Positions 1 through 9,421 of a stretch of 64,000 nt of DNA are shown in pieces. The first letter of the stretch is position 1. Every line of letters begins with the position of its first letter. The stretch covers positions 9,176,001-9,240,000 of the forward strand of contig NZ_JAPEOZ010000001.1 in the NCBI RefSeq assembly GCF_026340655.1, given 5' to 3'. The translations under genes and the position numbers were made by a program. The notes beneath the pieces are model-generated. The model did not search any database. It was not told the origin of the DNA and saw only the letters and a program-made list of their open reading frames with translations. The DNA is from Streptomyces sp. NBC_01275. Its GTDB lineage: Bacteria > Actinomycetota > Actinomycetes > Streptomycetales > Streptomycetaceae.

Positions 1-1334
1 AGCATCGGCGCCAGGCCCGTCGCGAGTCCGCCGACGCCGATGGCGATCGCCGCGGAGTCCAGCTCGCCGAGCGACTCCACGAGGATCCAGAACATGAACA
101 GAGCGCCGAACAGCGGCCACAGCCCGCCGAGGAGGAAGTCCGACGGCGACTTCAGCAGTGTCTTGCGGTAGGCGACGACCGCCGCCAGACCCGCGAGGCC
201 GTAGTAGACCGCGATCTGCAGACCGATCGCCGAGATCGCGTCGGCGAGGATGTCGCCCACCGAGCCCAGCGCGTTGGAGGCGACGAACATCGCCAGCGCC
301 ACCGCGCCGACCACCGCGATCGACACCCAGGGCGTGTTCCACGTGCGGTGCACCCGGCCCAGCGCGGATGGCATCGTACGGTCGCGGCCCATCGCGAACA
401 GTGAGCGGGTGACCTGGATCAGGGTCGTCTCCAGCGTGGCGACGGTGGACAGCATCACGGCCACGATCAGCAGCTTGCCGCCCCACCCCGGCCACACCTC
501 GTCGCCGAGCACCGCCAGCACGTTCGCGCCGTTGTCCTCGATCTGCTGCGAGGTGAGGATCACGTTCGCCGCGATGGTGAACACCTCGAACAGCAGGAAG
601 ACGACGCCCACCCCGATCAGCCCGGCGAGACCGGTCGTGCGGCGGCTGTCGCGGGTCTCCTCGCTGAGGTTGCTGGTGACGTCCCAGCCCCAGTAGTAGA
701 ACGCGGCGACCAGCGCGCCCGACGCGAACCCGGACACGCCGTCGAAGTGGCCGAAGCCGAGCCAGGACCAGTCGAACGGCAGCGAGGTGTCCGAGTGGAC
801 GAGGGCGAGCACCGCGAACAGCGCGAGCACGGCCAGTTCCACGCCCGACATGACCAGCTGCGCGCGGACGGTGAGCCTCGCCCCGCCGAGCACCACCGCC
901 AGCATCACCAGGAACCAGGCGGCGCCCACGAGGGTCGACAGCGCCGTGTCGTCGGCGAGCCCCTCGTCGAAGAGGGCGAGGGTCATCGACCCGGCGGGCA
1001 GGGACCCCGCCACCATGAAGAGGGTCGCCGAGACCACCAGCGCCCAGCCGCTGAGGAAGCCCAGGAACGGATGGAGGGTGCGCCCCACCCAGGAGTAGCT
1101 GGCCCCCGCGTTGACGTCGATCCGGCCGAGTCTGCTGAACGCCAGCGCGATGCCCAGCATCGGTATCGCGCAGTACAGCAGCGCCGCCGGGCCGGCCAGG
1201 CCCACCGCGCCGGCCAGGACCGCCGTGGTGGCGGCGATGGAGTACGCCGGTGCGCTGCCCGCGACCGCCATCACCACCGTGTCGAAGGTGCCCAGGACGT
1301 TCGCCTGCAGCCCTCTTCCGGTGCCGTTGCTCAT
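1..1334 (-). CDS. APC-superfamily amino acid permease (C-terminus cut by window edge)
   Basis: From the ATG at 1334 the reverse strand is open to the window edge for 444 codons with no stop, so the C-terminal end lies outside. The protein is almost entirely hydrophobic segments joined by short loops. It opens MSNGTGRGLQANVLGTF, followed by AVAGSAPAYSIAATTAVLAG, the glycine/serine/alanine-rich first helix typical of the amino acid-polyamine-cation (APC) family. It carries YYWGWDVTSNLSEETRDSRR, a usual APC loop, and ETTLIQVTRSLFAMGRDRTM further on. By family it is a cytoplasmic-membrane, cation-coupled importer of an amino acid or polyamine. The substrate cannot be read from the sequence. It has its own promoter-like element at 1462-1489. 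Confidence 0.9.
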   Translation of the reverse strand, partial: MSNGTGRGLQANVLGTFDTVVMAVAGSAPAYSIAATTAVLAGAVGLAGPAALLYCAIPMLGIALAFSRLGRIDVNAGASYSWVGRTLHPFLGFLSGWALVVSATLFMVAGSLPAGSMTLALFDEGLADDTALSTLVGAAWFLVMLAVVLGGARLTVRAQLVMSGVELAVLALFAVLALVHSDTSLPFDWSWLGFGHFDGVSGFASGALVAAFYYWGWDVTSNLSEETRDSRRTTGLAGLIGVGVVFLLFEVFTIAANVILTSQQIEDNGANVLAVLGDEVWPGWGGKLLIVAVMLSTVATLETTLIQVTRSLFAMGRDRTMPSALGRVHRTWNTPWVSIAVVGAVALAMFVASNALGSVGDILADAISAIGLQIAVYYGLAGLAAVVAYRKTLLKSPSDFLLGGLWPLFGALFMFWILVESLGELDSAAIAIGVGGLATGLAPM

Positions 1335-1461
1335 GCTCGTGCTGCTTTCCGTCGTGCACGCGACCGGAGCGGGAACCGCCCGACGGCGTAGGGGGGGGTG
1401 GGGCGCACTGTTTCTGCGTTCGGCACTGCGTCAGCGGACGGTCACACCGAGTGTGCGAGTG

Positions 1462-1489
1462 ATGATAGCCCCAACTGTTGAGCTTTCAA
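1462..1489 (-). promoter_or_regulatory. Promoter-like element for the APC permease
   Basis: On the reverse strand TTGAAA (complement of 1484-1489) is followed after 16 bases by TATCAT (complement of 1462-1467). This is a good match to a housekeeping sigma promoter and sits about 120 bases upstream of the permease ATG. It lies in the most A+T-rich part of this gap. The call rests on sequence only. Confidence 0.45.
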
Positions 1490-1552
1490 GATTGACGGGC
1501 GGGTAACGTGCGCCCGCCCGCAACTTCTCCCCCAGCCCAGGTCAGTCCCCGA

Positions 1553-2956
1553 TCAGTCCCCGATCCGGTCCAGTTGGCGCAGCCGGTTGGTGGCGTCCAG
1601 GGCCGCGACCTTGTACGACTCCGCCAGCGTCGGGTAGTTGAACACCGCGTCGACCAGATAGTCGACCGTGCCGCCGCAGCCCATCACGGACTGCCCGATG
1701 TGGATCAGCTCGGTCGCCCCGGTGCCGAAGCAGTGCACCCCGAGCAGCGTCCGGTCCACCGGAGAGACCAGCAGCTTCAGCATCCCGTGCGCGTCGCCGA
1801 TGATCTGCCCCCGGGCCAGCTCGCGGTAGCGCGCGACGCCCACCTCGAACGGCACCGAGTCCTCGGTGAGTTGATCCTCCGTACGGCCCACGAAGCTGAT
1901 CTCCGGGATGGTGTAGATGCCGATCGGCTGGAGCCGGTGCATCCCCCCGACCGGCTCGCCGAAGGCGTGGTAGGCGGCCGCCCGCCCCTGCTCCATCGCC
2001 GTCGCCGCCAGCGCCGGGAAGCCGATGACGTCACCGACGGCGTAGATGTGCGGCACCTGCGTCCGGTACTGCTCGTCGACCTCGATCCGGCCGCGCGGGT
2101 CCGCCGCCAACCCCGCCTTGTCCAGGTCGAGTTCGTCGGTGAGGCCCTGCCGGCCCGCCGAGTACATCACCGCGTCCGCCGGTATCTTCTTGCCGCTGGC
2201 CAGCACGGTCAGCGTGCCCCGCGGATGGCGTTCGACGGCGGCGACGGTCTCCCCGAACCGGAAGGTGACCGCCAGGTCCCGCAGGTGGTACTTGAGCGAC
2301 TCGATGACCTCGACGTCGCACATGTCGAGCATCCCGGCCCGCTTCTCCACCACCGTCACCTTGCTGCCGAGCGCGGCGAACATGCTGGCGTACTCCATGC
2401 CGATGACGCCCGCGCCCACGATGACCATGGACCGCGGGACCCGCTCGATCGTCAGGACGTTGTCGGAGTCGAGGATGGTCCGCTCGTCGAACTCCACGCT
2501 GTCCGGCCGGGCCGGCCGCGTCCCCGTGGCGATCACGATGTGCTCGGCGCTGATCAGCCGATCCTGACCGGTGATCTCCCGCAGGGCGATCGTGTGGTCG
2601 TCGACGAACCGGCCTGTGCCGGCGAACAGCGAGACGTGGTTGCGGGACAGCTGGCTGCGGATGACGTCGATCTCGCGCCCGACCACGTGCTGGGTGCGCG
2701 CGGTCAGGTCGGCGACGGTGATGTCCTCCTTCAGGCGATAGCTCTGCCCGTACAGATCGCGCTGGGTGAGACCGGTGAGGTACAGCACCGCCTCGCGCAG
2801 GGTCTTGGAGGGAATGGTGCCGGTGTGGAGGGAGACCCCGCCGACCATGTCGGGGCGGTCTACGACGGCGACCCGGCGACCCAGTTTGGCCGCGGCGATG
2901 GCCGCCTTCTGGCCGCCGGGACCGGATCCGATGACGAGCATGTCGAAGTCGGGCAC
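1553..2956 (-). CDS. sthA: Soluble pyridine nucleotide transhydrogenase (SthA-type flavoprotein)
   Basis: This FAD protein of the pyridine nucleotide-disulfide oxidoreductase family should pass hydride between NADPH and NAD+ in the cytoplasm. The N-terminal FAD-binding fold [19 protein letters not shown] is clear, a second nucleotide fold [20 protein letters not shown] lies mid-protein, and [20 protein letters not shown] is the second FAD motif. The region that holds the redox-active CxxxxC in lipoamide dehydrogenase and mercuric reductase reads [11 protein letters not shown], with no cysteine, as expected for SthA. I use the GTG at 2956 ([10 protein letters not shown]), which gives 467 residues, the usual length. 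A longer in-frame extension upstream has an arginine-rich, non-conserved look. Its likely operon partner at 3037-3243 lies 80 bases upstream. Confidence 0.88.
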   Translation of the reverse strand: MPDFDMLVIGSGPGGQKAAIAAAKLGRRVAVVDRPDMVGGVSLHTGTIPSKTLREAVLYLTGLTQRDLYGQSYRLKEDITVADLTARTQHVVGREIDVIRSQLSRNHVSLFAGTGRFVDDHTIALREITGQDRLISAEHIVIATGTRPARPDSVEFDERTILDSDNVLTIERVPRSMVIVGAGVIGMEYASMFAALGSKVTVVEKRAGMLDMCDVEVIESLKYHLRDLAVTFRFGETVAAVERHPRGTLTVLASGKKIPADAVMYSAGRQGLTDELDLDKAGLAADPRGRIEVDEQYRTQVPHIYAVGDVIGFPALAATAMEQGRAAAYHAFGEPVGGMHRLQPIGIYTIPEISFVGRTEDQLTEDSVPFEVGVARYRELARGQIIGDAHGMLKLLVSPVDRTLLGVHCFGTGATELIHIGQSVMGCGGTVDYLVDAVFNYPTLAESYKVAALDATNRLRQLDRIGD

Positions 2957-3036
2957 CCTCGGGAGTCTGACAGTGCGGGTGCCCGCAGGGAAAGGGCGTA
3001 GGGGATTCCAGCGGCTTCCAGCCGTTTCAGCGGTTT

Positions 3037-3243
3037 CTAGGGCAGCAGCTTCTCGATCGCGCCGGGGCCCTCCTCGGCGAGCTTGCGCCTGGCCCACTCG
3101 AGGTTGCGCGGGGTCAGGTCCCGGCCCGTGGCCAGGACCATGTCCTCCGGCGACACCTCGGTGCCGGTGCGCGTGTGGAGCAGGTTGTCCGGGGTGACGC
3201 GGTCCGGGGAGGGCCGGGCGGCGCCTGGCTGTGACGTCGGCAT
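3037..3243 (-). CDS. 68-residue hypothetical protein upstream of sthA
   Basis: A small, mostly hydrophilic protein reading [20 protein letters not shown] onward, with [20 protein letters not shown] and a charged C-terminal stretch [17 protein letters not shown] that looks helical. The ATG at 3243 is preceded by GGAG about nine bases away, so I prefer it to the longer frame starting at 3393. No signal peptide or membrane helix is visible. It is co-directional with sthA and 80 bases upstream, suggesting one transcript. I do not recognise a domain and assign no function. Confidence 0.65.
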   Translation of the reverse strand: MPTSQPGAARPSPDRVTPDNLLHTRTGTEVSPEDMVLATGRDLTPRNLEWARRKLAEEGPGAIEKLLP

Positions 3244-3310
3244 GATGTCTGCTCCTCGCGTCCGAAGGAATGTACTAACACCATTCATCCTGGAGCCGCA
3301 CCCTGCAATC

Positions 3311-3367
3311 CCGATCGGGGAGATCCCGGTCGGATCCCGCATATCTCGGACCGATCCGGTCCGAGAT
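3311..3367. promoter_or_regulatory. Two palindromes between divergent genes (candidate operator)
   Basis: The 149-base gap between the reverse-strand 68-residue gene and the forward MMPL exporter holds two inverted repeats. The stronger, at 3343-3367, has perfect 11-base arms ATCTCGGACCG and CGGTCCGAGAT around ATC. The weaker, at 3311-3333, has arms CCGATCGGG and CCCGGTCGG (one mismatch) around five bases. Both contain the CGG/CCG pattern common in TetR or MarR operators, and MMPL exporters are often controlled that way. No such regulator gene is next to them in this window. Confidence 0.5.
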
Positions 3368-3392
3368 GCCGGGAAGATCAAGCTGGTGTCCA

Positions 3393-5657
3393 ATGGGCGC
3401 TATGGCACCCACCACCGCCGGGAAACCGCGACGCGGGGGACTGCGCAGGCTCGGCGCCTGGTGCGCCCGTCACTTCCTGATCGTCATCATCGCGTGGCTG
3501 GTGGCCCTGGTCGCCCTCCAGCTGATCGACCGCGCCGTCGGCGGTACCTACGAGGACAACTTCCAGCTTCCGGACACCCAGTCCGAGAAGGGCCTCGAGG
3601 TCCTCAAGGAGCACGACCCGCAGGCCGGCGGCTACAGCGCCCAGATCGTCCTGCACGACGACAAGCAGGCCCTGAGCGCGCTGAGCTCGCAGATGTCCAC
3701 CACGGTCGGCGACCTGCAGAAGCTGCCCCATGTGCTCTCGGTGCAGAACCCCCTCTCGCAGTCCCCGACCAAGGTCGGCCCGGTGTCGAGCGACGGCAAG
3801 ACCGGTTACGTCACCGTCCGCTTCGACAAACAGCCCAACACCCTCGGCGACGACTACCTGAACGGCGTCGACAAGGCCGTCCAGCCGCTGCGGTCGGCCG
3901 GCGCCGAGGTCGAGTACGGCGGCTCTCTCGGCGAACTGGCCCGGCCCGAGGCCAACGACCGGATCAGCGAGCTGATCGGTTTCGCGGTCGCCGTCGTCGT
4001 CCTGCTCATCGGCTTCGGCAGTGTCATCGCGGCCGGTCTGCCCCTGGTCACCGCACTGATCGGTGTCGTCGGCGGACTCGCCGTCCTGGGGCTGCTGGCC
4101 GCCGCGTTCACCTTCGCGACCGTCTCCCCGACCCTCGCCACCATGATCGGCCTCGGCGTGGGCATCGACTACGCCCTGTTCCTGATCACCCGGCACCGGC
4201 AGACCCTGATGAACGGCGCCGATCCCGCCGAGGCCGCCGGACACGCCACCGCCACCAGCGGCCGCGCCGTCCTGGTCTCCGGCACCACCGTGATCATCGC
4301 ACTGATGGGCCTGTACGCGTCCGGCGTGTCCTTCATCGGCAAACTCGGCCTCGCCGCCGCCATCACCGTGGTCTCCGCCGTCATCGGCGCCCTCACCCTC
4401 GTCCCCGCCCTGCTCGGGCTCATCGGCCACCACATCGACCGCTGGCACGTGCGCACACCCGTCGCCGAGACCGACGCCGAACCGGGCGCCACCCCGCACG
4501 GCACCTGGCACCGCTACGCCAAGCGCGTCGAGCGCAGACCCTGGCAGTACCTCGGAGGCGGCGTCGCCGTCATCGCGATCCTCGCCATCCCCGTCTTCTC
4601 CATCCAGCTCGGTCACATCGGCGACGGAGCCGACCCGACCTCCTTCACCGACCGGCGGGCCTACGACTTGATGACCGACGCCTTCGGCCCCGGCTCCAAC
4701 GGGCCCCTCACCGTCGTCATCGACCAGACGTCCGTCCCCTCCGACAAACGCGCCGACCTCCAGTCCCAGGCGCAGAAGACCCTGAACGCCGTGCCCGACG
4801 CGGACACCGTCACCCCGCTGACGACCACCCAGGACGGCGACGTGCTGCTCGCCACCGTCTACTCCACGCAGGCCCCGCAGGACGCCGTCACCACCGGCCT
4901 GACGAACAGGCTCAAGGACACGACCCTGCCCGAGGCGGTCTCCGGCTACGACGCCAAGGGCTATGTCACCGGCACCACGGCCGCCCAGGTCGACTTCCGC
5001 GACATCGTCGCCAGTCGGCTGCCCCTGATCATCTGTGTGGTCGTCGGCCTCGCCTTCCTGATCATCCTCGCCGTCTTCCGCGGCCTCCTGGTCGCCGTCA
5101 AGGCCGCCGTCCTCAACGTCCTGTCCATCACGGCCTCGTACGGCGTGGTCGTCGCCGTCTTCCAGTGGGGTTGGGGCGGTCCCGCGCTGGGCGTCAACGG
5201 CGACGTGCCCATCGAGAGCTATGTGCCGATGATGATGTTCGCGATCATCTTCGGCCTCAGCATGGACTACGAGATCTTCCTGCTCTCCCGCGTCCACGAG
5301 AACTGGCTGCGCACCGGCGACGCCAAGGACTCCGTGGCCCACGCCCTGGAGATCACCGCCCGAGTCATCACCTGCGCCGCGCTGATCATGGTGAGCGTGT
5401 TCGCGGCGTTCATCATCAGCGACAACATCGTCGTCAAGATGCTGGGCCTGGGCCTCGCCGTCAGCGTGCTGATCGACGCCACCGTGGTACGGCTGCTCAT
5501 GGTGCCCGCGGTGATGACGCTGCTGGGACCGCGCGCCTGGTGGACACCGCACTGGCTGGACCGGATCCTGCCGCACATCGACGCCGAGGGCGACGCCGAG
5601 AACCTCAGCCCGACGTCGGACGCATCCGACGCACAGGAGTCAGGACGAGCATCGTGA
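3393..5657 (+). CDS. MMPL-family RND transporter
   Basis: A 754-residue inner-membrane transporter of the MMPL (mycobacterial membrane protein large) group of RND exporters, which use the proton gradient to move lipids or drugs out of the cell. The layout is classical: helix 1 near residues 30-48 ([17 protein letters not shown]), a large extracytoplasmic domain, helices 2-6, a cytoplasmic linker, then the pattern repeated. The proton-relay aspartates are visible in [15 protein letters not shown] (near residue 260) and [17 protein letters not shown] (near residue 625). Starts at 3393 and 3402 are both possible, and neither has a strong ribosome site. The 3' end overlaps the PP2C gene on the other strand by 53 bases. 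The cargo is unknown. Confidence 0.9.
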   Translation: MGAMAPTTAGKPRRGGLRRLGAWCARHFLIVIIAWLVALVALQLIDRAVGGTYEDNFQLPDTQSEKGLEVLKEHDPQAGGYSAQIVLHDDKQALSALSSQMSTTVGDLQKLPHVLSVQNPLSQSPTKVGPVSSDGKTGYVTVRFDKQPNTLGDDYLNGVDKAVQPLRSAGAEVEYGGSLGELARPEANDRISELIGFAVAVVVLLIGFGSVIAAGLPLVTALIGVVGGLAVLGLLAAAFTFATVSPTLATMIGLGVGIDYALFLITRHRQTLMNGADPAEAAGHATATSGRAVLVSGTTVIIALMGLYASGVSFIGKLGLAAAITVVSAVIGALTLVPALLGLIGHHIDRWHVRTPVAETDAEPGATPHGTWHRYAKRVERRPWQYLGGGVAVIAILAIPVFSIQLGHIGDGADPTSFTDRRAYDLMTDAFGPGSNGPLTVVIDQTSVPSDKRADLQSQAQKTLNAVPDADTVTPLTTTQDGDVLLATVYSTQAPQDAVTTGLTNRLKDTTLPEAVSGYDAKGYVTGTTAAQVDFRDIVASRLPLIICVVVGLAFLIILAVFRGLLVAVKAAVLNVLSITASYGVVVAVFQWGWGGPALGVNGDVPIESYVPMMMFAIIFGLSMDYEIFLLSRVHENWLRTGDAKDSVAHALEITARVITCAALIMVSVFAAFIISDNIVVKMLGLGLAVSVLIDATVVRLLMVPAVMTLLGPRAWWTPHWLDRILPHIDAEGDAENLSPTSDASDAQESGRAS

Positions 5658-6846
5658 CGTCGTCGCGGACGGCGGGGGAGTGGCGTACGACGTCGGCCCA
5701 GACCCGGTCGGCGAGGTCGGCCGGATCAGACGGATCAGACGGGTCAGAGTCGGTCGGATCAGACGGGTCGGTGGGGTCGGTCGGATCAGACGGGTCGGTG
5801 GGGTCGGTCGGGTCGGCTCGGTCGGTCGGGTCTGCGTCGACGGCGAGGGCGGGCAGGCGGGCCGTGAGGGGGTAGAAGGCGCCGGTCGTGTCCCTGGCCT
5901 CCCAGACGCCGTCGGAGGCGAGGAACAGGCGGTCGCCGGCCCGCAGCGGCACCGTCCGCGTGGTGAGCGGGGTGATGTCCGGCAGCCCCAGGCCCAGCGG
6001 CGTCCAGGGGACGACGTCCACCTCGACGGCCGTGCCGTCGCGCAGCAGCACCGGCGGCGGATGGCCGCAGACGACGATGCGCACGGCGTCCGCGGTAGGC
6101 GTGAACTCCAGCAGGACGGCCGTCGCGAACAGCTCGGCGTGCGCCACCCGCGCCGAGTCCACCACCAGCCGGCGGTCGAGCCGGGCGGCCACCGCCGCCA
6201 GATCCGGCTGGTCCAGCGCCGCCTCCCGGAACGCGCCGAGCAGCGAGGCCACCGTCGCCACCGCCGCCAGCCCGTGCCCCCGCACATCGCCCAGCACCGC
6301 CCGCACCCCGTGGACGCTCTCCCGCACGTCGAAGAAGTCGCCGCCGACCAGCGTCCCGCGCTCCGCCGCCCGGTACAGACCCGCGCAGCGCACCGGCCCC
6401 ACCCGATCCGGCACCGGCGGCACCAGGGCGCGCTGCGCCGCCTCGGCGATCGTGCGCTCGGTGTCCAGCTGCACGTCCCGCCGACGGCTCACGAACGCCA
6501 CGAACACGCTCAGCACGGCCACGAACACCACCGTCAGCACATCGGTCTGCCCCGGCTGGTCGAGCCGGAACGCCGGCACATTGAGCATCACGACCACGAC
6601 CGCGCCGAGAAGGGCGGTCGCCAGCGGGCCGTACGACAGCACGGCGAGCGGCGGGATGGCGCCCAGCAGGAAGCCGATGTCCAACGGGTCGGGGCTGGCC
6701 AGCGTGGCCGCGCAGACGCCCGCGATCAGCGCCAGCGGCAGCGCCCGCACCCAGCGCGGCGGCGGCGCGCCCCGCAGCCAGCCCCGCGGTTCCCCGTGCA
6801 CTGGTCCCACATCTCCCACGCTCCACCCCGGCGTCGTCCGCCGCAC
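5605..6846 (-). CDS. Membrane-anchored PP2C (SpoIIE-type) serine phosphatase
   Basis: About 413 residues. Three or four hydrophobic helices lie in the first ~125 residues ([51 protein letters not shown]). The SpoIIE/RsbU PP2C domain follows, with metal-binding motifs [33 protein letters not shown] and DDVTMLVL. Such enzymes dephosphorylate anti-sigma-factor antagonists in partner-switching pathways. An acidic Asp-Pro-Thr/Ser tract of about 45 residues is inserted just before the last beta strand. The GTG at 6846 gives the longest form, and GTG codons a few residues later are also possible starts. The end runs into the MMPL exporter gene on the opposite strand. Confidence 0.85.
   Translation of the reverse strand: MRRTTPGWSVGDVGPVHGEPRGWLRGAPPPRWVRALPLALIAGVCAATLASPDPLDIGFLLGAIPPLAVLSYGPLATALLGAVVVVMLNVPAFRLDQPGQTDVLTVVFVAVLSVFVAFVSRRRDVQLDTERTIAEAAQRALVPPVPDRVGPVRCAGLYRAAERGTLVGGDFFDVRESVHGVRAVLGDVRGHGLAAVATVASLLGAFREAALDQPDLAAVAARLDRRLVVDSARVAHAELFATAVLLEFTPTADAVRIVVCGHPPPVLLRDGTAVEVDVVPWTPLGLGLPDITPLTTRTVPLRAGDRLFLASDGVWEARDTTGAFYPLTARLPALAVDADPTDRADPTDPTDPSDPTDPTDPSDPTDSDPSDPSDPADLADRVWADVVRHSPAVRDDVTMLVLTPVRRMRPTSG
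5722..5833. repeat. 27-base tandem repeat inside the PP2C gene
   Basis: Two perfect 27-base copies (5756-5782 and 5783-5809, each starting GGATCAGACGGGTCGG) are flanked by degenerate copies. On the coding (reverse) strand they specify an Asp-Pro-Thr/Asp-Pro-Ser repeat. The length is divisible by three, so copy-number change would keep the phosphatase in frame. Confidence 0.8.
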
Positions 6847-6931
6847 GCCGAAAAACCGGTCGACGCACCGCCCGGCCCCTCCCTACGGTGGGTCCCGCAC
6901 GCCCGGACACCCACGGAAGGAGGCGAGCGCC

Positions 6932-6988
6932 ATGCGATCCGCCCTCACCCCGCGCTCCCACTCCGTGACCCCGGCGTGCCTTCGCTGA
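6932..6988 (+). CDS. 18-codon ORF with a strong ribosome site (possible leader peptide)
   Basis: A near-perfect ribosome site GGAAGGAGG (6915-6923) lies eight bases before an ATG at 6932. It opens an 18-residue frame MRSALTPRSHSVTPACLR ending at 6988, 51 bases before the GNAT start. Actinobacterial leader peptides that end in a Cys-containing motif are known upstream of sulfur and cysteine genes, and this one ends ACLR. Whether it acts as an attenuator here is inference. It is too short to judge by homology. Confidence 0.45.
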   Translation: MRSALTPRSHSVTPACLR

Positions 6989-7039
6989 CGCAGTCAGCTG
7001 CCCGGGAGCGCACCAGTCGTACGCAACCCGGAGGAATCC

Positions 7040-7927
7040 GTGACCGATCCGGTCATCCGCGCTCTCGACGAGAGCGACGTCCATCTCTTCGACGCCCTGC
7101 CCGACCCGCTGCGCGCCGCCGAGGCGTTCGCCGGCGCCGTCTACCGCCCGCAGTGGAAGCGCGTCGCCCTGCGCGACGGCCGGGTCGTCGCCCGGGCCGC
7201 CTGGTGGGGCGGGCCCGACGACACCGAGCCCCTGTGCGTCGAGTGGTTCGACTTCGCCGACGGCGAGGCGGACGCCGGCGCCGAACTGCTGCGCACCGCG
7301 CCCTGGCAGGTCGGCCTGGACCTGGTCCTGCCCGCCGGCTGGCGCGAGGAACCCGCCGTGCGGGCCGCCGCCGAGGCCCGCTGCGCCGCAGCCCGCGCAG
7401 CCGGCCAACGCGAGCTGGTGGAACGGTTCGTGTACCGCTGGACCCCGGAGTGCGGGCTGCCCGAACGCCCAGGCCGTCTGCGGTTCGGTCCCGAACCCGA
7501 CGACGCGGTGTTCTTCGACGCCCTGCGCCGCATCCACTCCGACACCCTCGACGCCCACGCCCGCAGGGCGATCAAGGAGGGCGGCCTCGACCGGGCGGCC
7601 CAGTCGGAGCTGGACTTCTTCCGCTGGTGCCCCTCCCCGCGCGCGTGGTGGCAGCTCGCGTGGACCCCGGACGGCGAGTTGGCCGGCGTCCACATTCCGG
7701 CCCACAACCCCTCAGGACCCTGCGTCGGGTTCATCGGCGTCCTGCCGGAGCACCGGGGCCACGGCTACGCCTACGACCTCCTCGCCGAATGCACCCATCA
7801 CCTCGTCGAGCGGGGCGCCGAGTTCATCGCCGCCGCCACCGACCAGGGCAACTTCCCCATGGCCGCGCACTTCACGAAGGCCGGCTACCCCGTCGTACGG
7901 GAGCGGGTGAATTTCGAGGTCGGCTGA
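7040..7927 (+). CDS. GNAT-family N-acetyltransferase
   Basis: A 295-residue cytoplasmic protein with the acetyl-CoA binding signature in its C-terminal part: VGFIGVLPEHRGHGYAYDLL (R-G-H-G-Y matches the Q/RxxGxG/A loop), followed by the usual ATDQGNFPMAAHFTKAGYPV helix and strand. The N-terminal half is alanine-rich and more diverged, so this may be a two-domain (tandem GNAT) protein whose first fold has lost its motif. The GTG start follows GGAGG at seven bases. An 18-codon ORF with an even better ribosome site lies just upstream. The acceptor substrate is unknown. Confidence 0.82.
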   Translation: MTDPVIRALDESDVHLFDALPDPLRAAEAFAGAVYRPQWKRVALRDGRVVARAAWWGGPDDTEPLCVEWFDFADGEADAGAELLRTAPWQVGLDLVLPAGWREEPAVRAAAEARCAAARAAGQRELVERFVYRWTPECGLPERPGRLRFGPEPDDAVFFDALRRIHSDTLDAHARRAIKEGGLDRAAQSELDFFRWCPSPRAWWQLAWTPDGELAGVHIPAHNPSGPCVGFIGVLPEHRGHGYAYDLLAECTHHLVERGAEFIAAATDQGNFPMAAHFTKAGYPVVRERVNFEVG

Positions 7928-8045
7928 GTCTCCGGGCCGGGTGAACGTCGAGGTCAGGTGAGTGCGACGTCGGCTGACGGACCGGTGTCAGACCCGGCTG
8001 GCATGCTGATCCGTGAGGCGACCGGCTGCGGGTGACGGAGGCGTG

Positions 8046-8372
8046 ATGGGGTTCGACGGCGAGGTCTGGTGTGTGCGGGACATCGAGGGACGGGAGCGGG
8101 TCGGGGAGATCGTCATCGACGACGCCGACTTCCCCTGGCTGTCGGGCCGCTTCGACGCCGGACCGGCGTACGGCGCCGTCGAGCCCCTCTTCGTCCGCGA
8201 ACTCGCCCTCGTGCGGGAGGAGGACTGGGAGGAGTGGGAGACGGTCCACGCCGAGATCCGCCGCCGGGTGTCCATGACCTCGCCCGACGGCCCGGTCGCC
8301 GAGTTCCTGCTGCACATAGAGGGGGACCGGGCCTGGTTCCGGTGGAGCGACGAGCCGTTCGAGGACGACTGA
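8046..8372 (+). CDS. 108-residue acidic hypothetical protein
   Basis: Reads MGFDGEVWCVRDIEGRERVG onward and is rich in Asp/Glu and Trp, with no signal peptide or membrane helix. The ATG at 8046 follows GGAGG by about four bases, and the longer frame from 8013 has no comparable site. The pattern of short beta-like stretches (GEIVIDDADFPWLSGRF, VAEFLLHIEGDRAWFRW) suggests a small globular domain. I do not recognise the family. It runs toward the oxidoreductase gene, with only 26 bases between the two stop codons. Confidence 0.72.
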   Translation: MGFDGEVWCVRDIEGRERVGEIVIDDADFPWLSGRFDAGPAYGAVEPLFVRELALVREEDWEEWETVHAEIRRRVSMTSPDGPVAEFLLHIEGDRAWFRWSDEPFEDD

Positions 8373-8398
8373 GCGGCCCGGCCGCCCCCCCCGGAAGG

Positions 8399-9289
8399 TC
8401 AGTCGGCGTCGGCCGGCAGCAGGGCCTCGGCGTCGGCGAGGATCTCCGTGACGCGCAGGCCGAACGCGGCGTCGCAGGGGTGCGGACGTCCGCTGCGGGC
8501 CGTCGCGATCAGCGCGTCCGCGGCCCGGCCGAGCGCCGTCGCGGCGTCCTCGGAGCTCTCCGGGAGCCGGAACGTTCCGGCCTCCCCCCGGATCTCCAGG
8601 TCCGCGCCCGACGCCGCGGACGGGGCCGTCAGACTGAGCGTCAGCGTGCTGGACGCGCCGCCGGCATGGTCCAGGACCAGATGGACGGTGCCCCCGCGGC
8701 CGCGCGCCGCCGCCGACACCCGGCGCACGTCCCCGAGGATCGGCAGCAGTACCGACAGCGCGTGCGGACCCACGTCCCACAGGGCGCCCTTCTCCGCACG
8801 CCAGGGCGTGGCGAACGGACTGTCGCCCGAGTCGGCGAACACCGACCCCAGCCACTGCGCGTGCGCCGTGAACCACCCTCCGGCGTCGGCCTGTCTGTCG
8901 ATCCAGGCCCCGGTGTCGGACAGGAAACGGGTGGTGAAGAAGACGACCGAGGCGACCCGCGCCTCCGCCACGGCCTGCACGACGGCCCGGGCCCCCGCCG
9001 GCTTCGTGGCGACGGGCTTGTCGAGCAGCAGGTGACAGCCGGCCCGCGCCGCCCGTACCGCGAGGTCCGCCTGCACGTCCGGCGGCAGCGCCACGGCCAC
9101 CGCGTCCACGTCCGCGAGGAGGGCGTCGACGTCGTCGTAGGCCTGGGCGCCGTGAGCCTCCGCCAGTTCCTTCGCGGCCTGCGGGCGTCGGCCCCACACG
9201 CCGACGAGGTCGAGGCCGTCGTGTGCGCTCAGGACGGGGGCGTACACCATGTGCGCCCAGGGACCGGTGCCGAGCAGACCTATGCGCAT
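8399..9289 (-). CDS. Gfo/Idh/MocA-family oxidoreductase
   Basis: 296 residues from the ATG at 9289, which has GGGGAG about ten bases upstream. The N-terminal Rossmann fold starts at once (MRIGLLGTGPWAHMVYAP), and the hallmark lysine motif of the family is seen as LLLDKPVATK in place of the usual EKP. The C-terminal part (GALWDVGPHALSVLLPILGD) matches the alpha/beta substrate domain, with H in the WDxGxH position. Members oxidise or reduce sugars, inositols or related alcohols with NAD(P). The substrate is not readable here. It lies 132 bases downstream of a PLP decarboxylase on the same strand. Confidence 0.87.
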   Translation of the reverse strand: MRIGLLGTGPWAHMVYAPVLSAHDGLDLVGVWGRRPQAAKELAEAHGAQAYDDVDALLADVDAVAVALPPDVQADLAVRAARAGCHLLLDKPVATKPAGARAVVQAVAEARVASVVFFTTRFLSDTGAWIDRQADAGGWFTAHAQWLGSVFADSGDSPFATPWRAEKGALWDVGPHALSVLLPILGDVRRVSAAARGRGGTVHLVLDHAGGASSTLTLSLTAPSAASGADLEIRGEAGTFRLPESSEDAATALGRAADALIATARSGRPHPCDAAFGLRVTEILADAEALLPADAD

Positions 9290-9421
9290 GACGTGGATTC
9301 TCCCCAGTGTCGAGACGACGCGGCGATCGGCGGCCCGGGGGAAGCCGACCGTGAGTGAGCCTCGCACACGGACGCCGCCCGGGGCGAGGCGCCCGGCCAT
9401 CAGGTGAGACGCCGTGCGCGG

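Noticed and set aside
5680..7944. Long forward frames across the PP2C and GNAT genes
   Set aside because: Composition is His/Arg/Gln-rich and motif-free, while the real genes show catalytic motifs in other frames.
8373..8398. Small GC hairpin between convergent stops
   Set aside because: The arms are only six bases with almost no loop, too weak to call a terminator.
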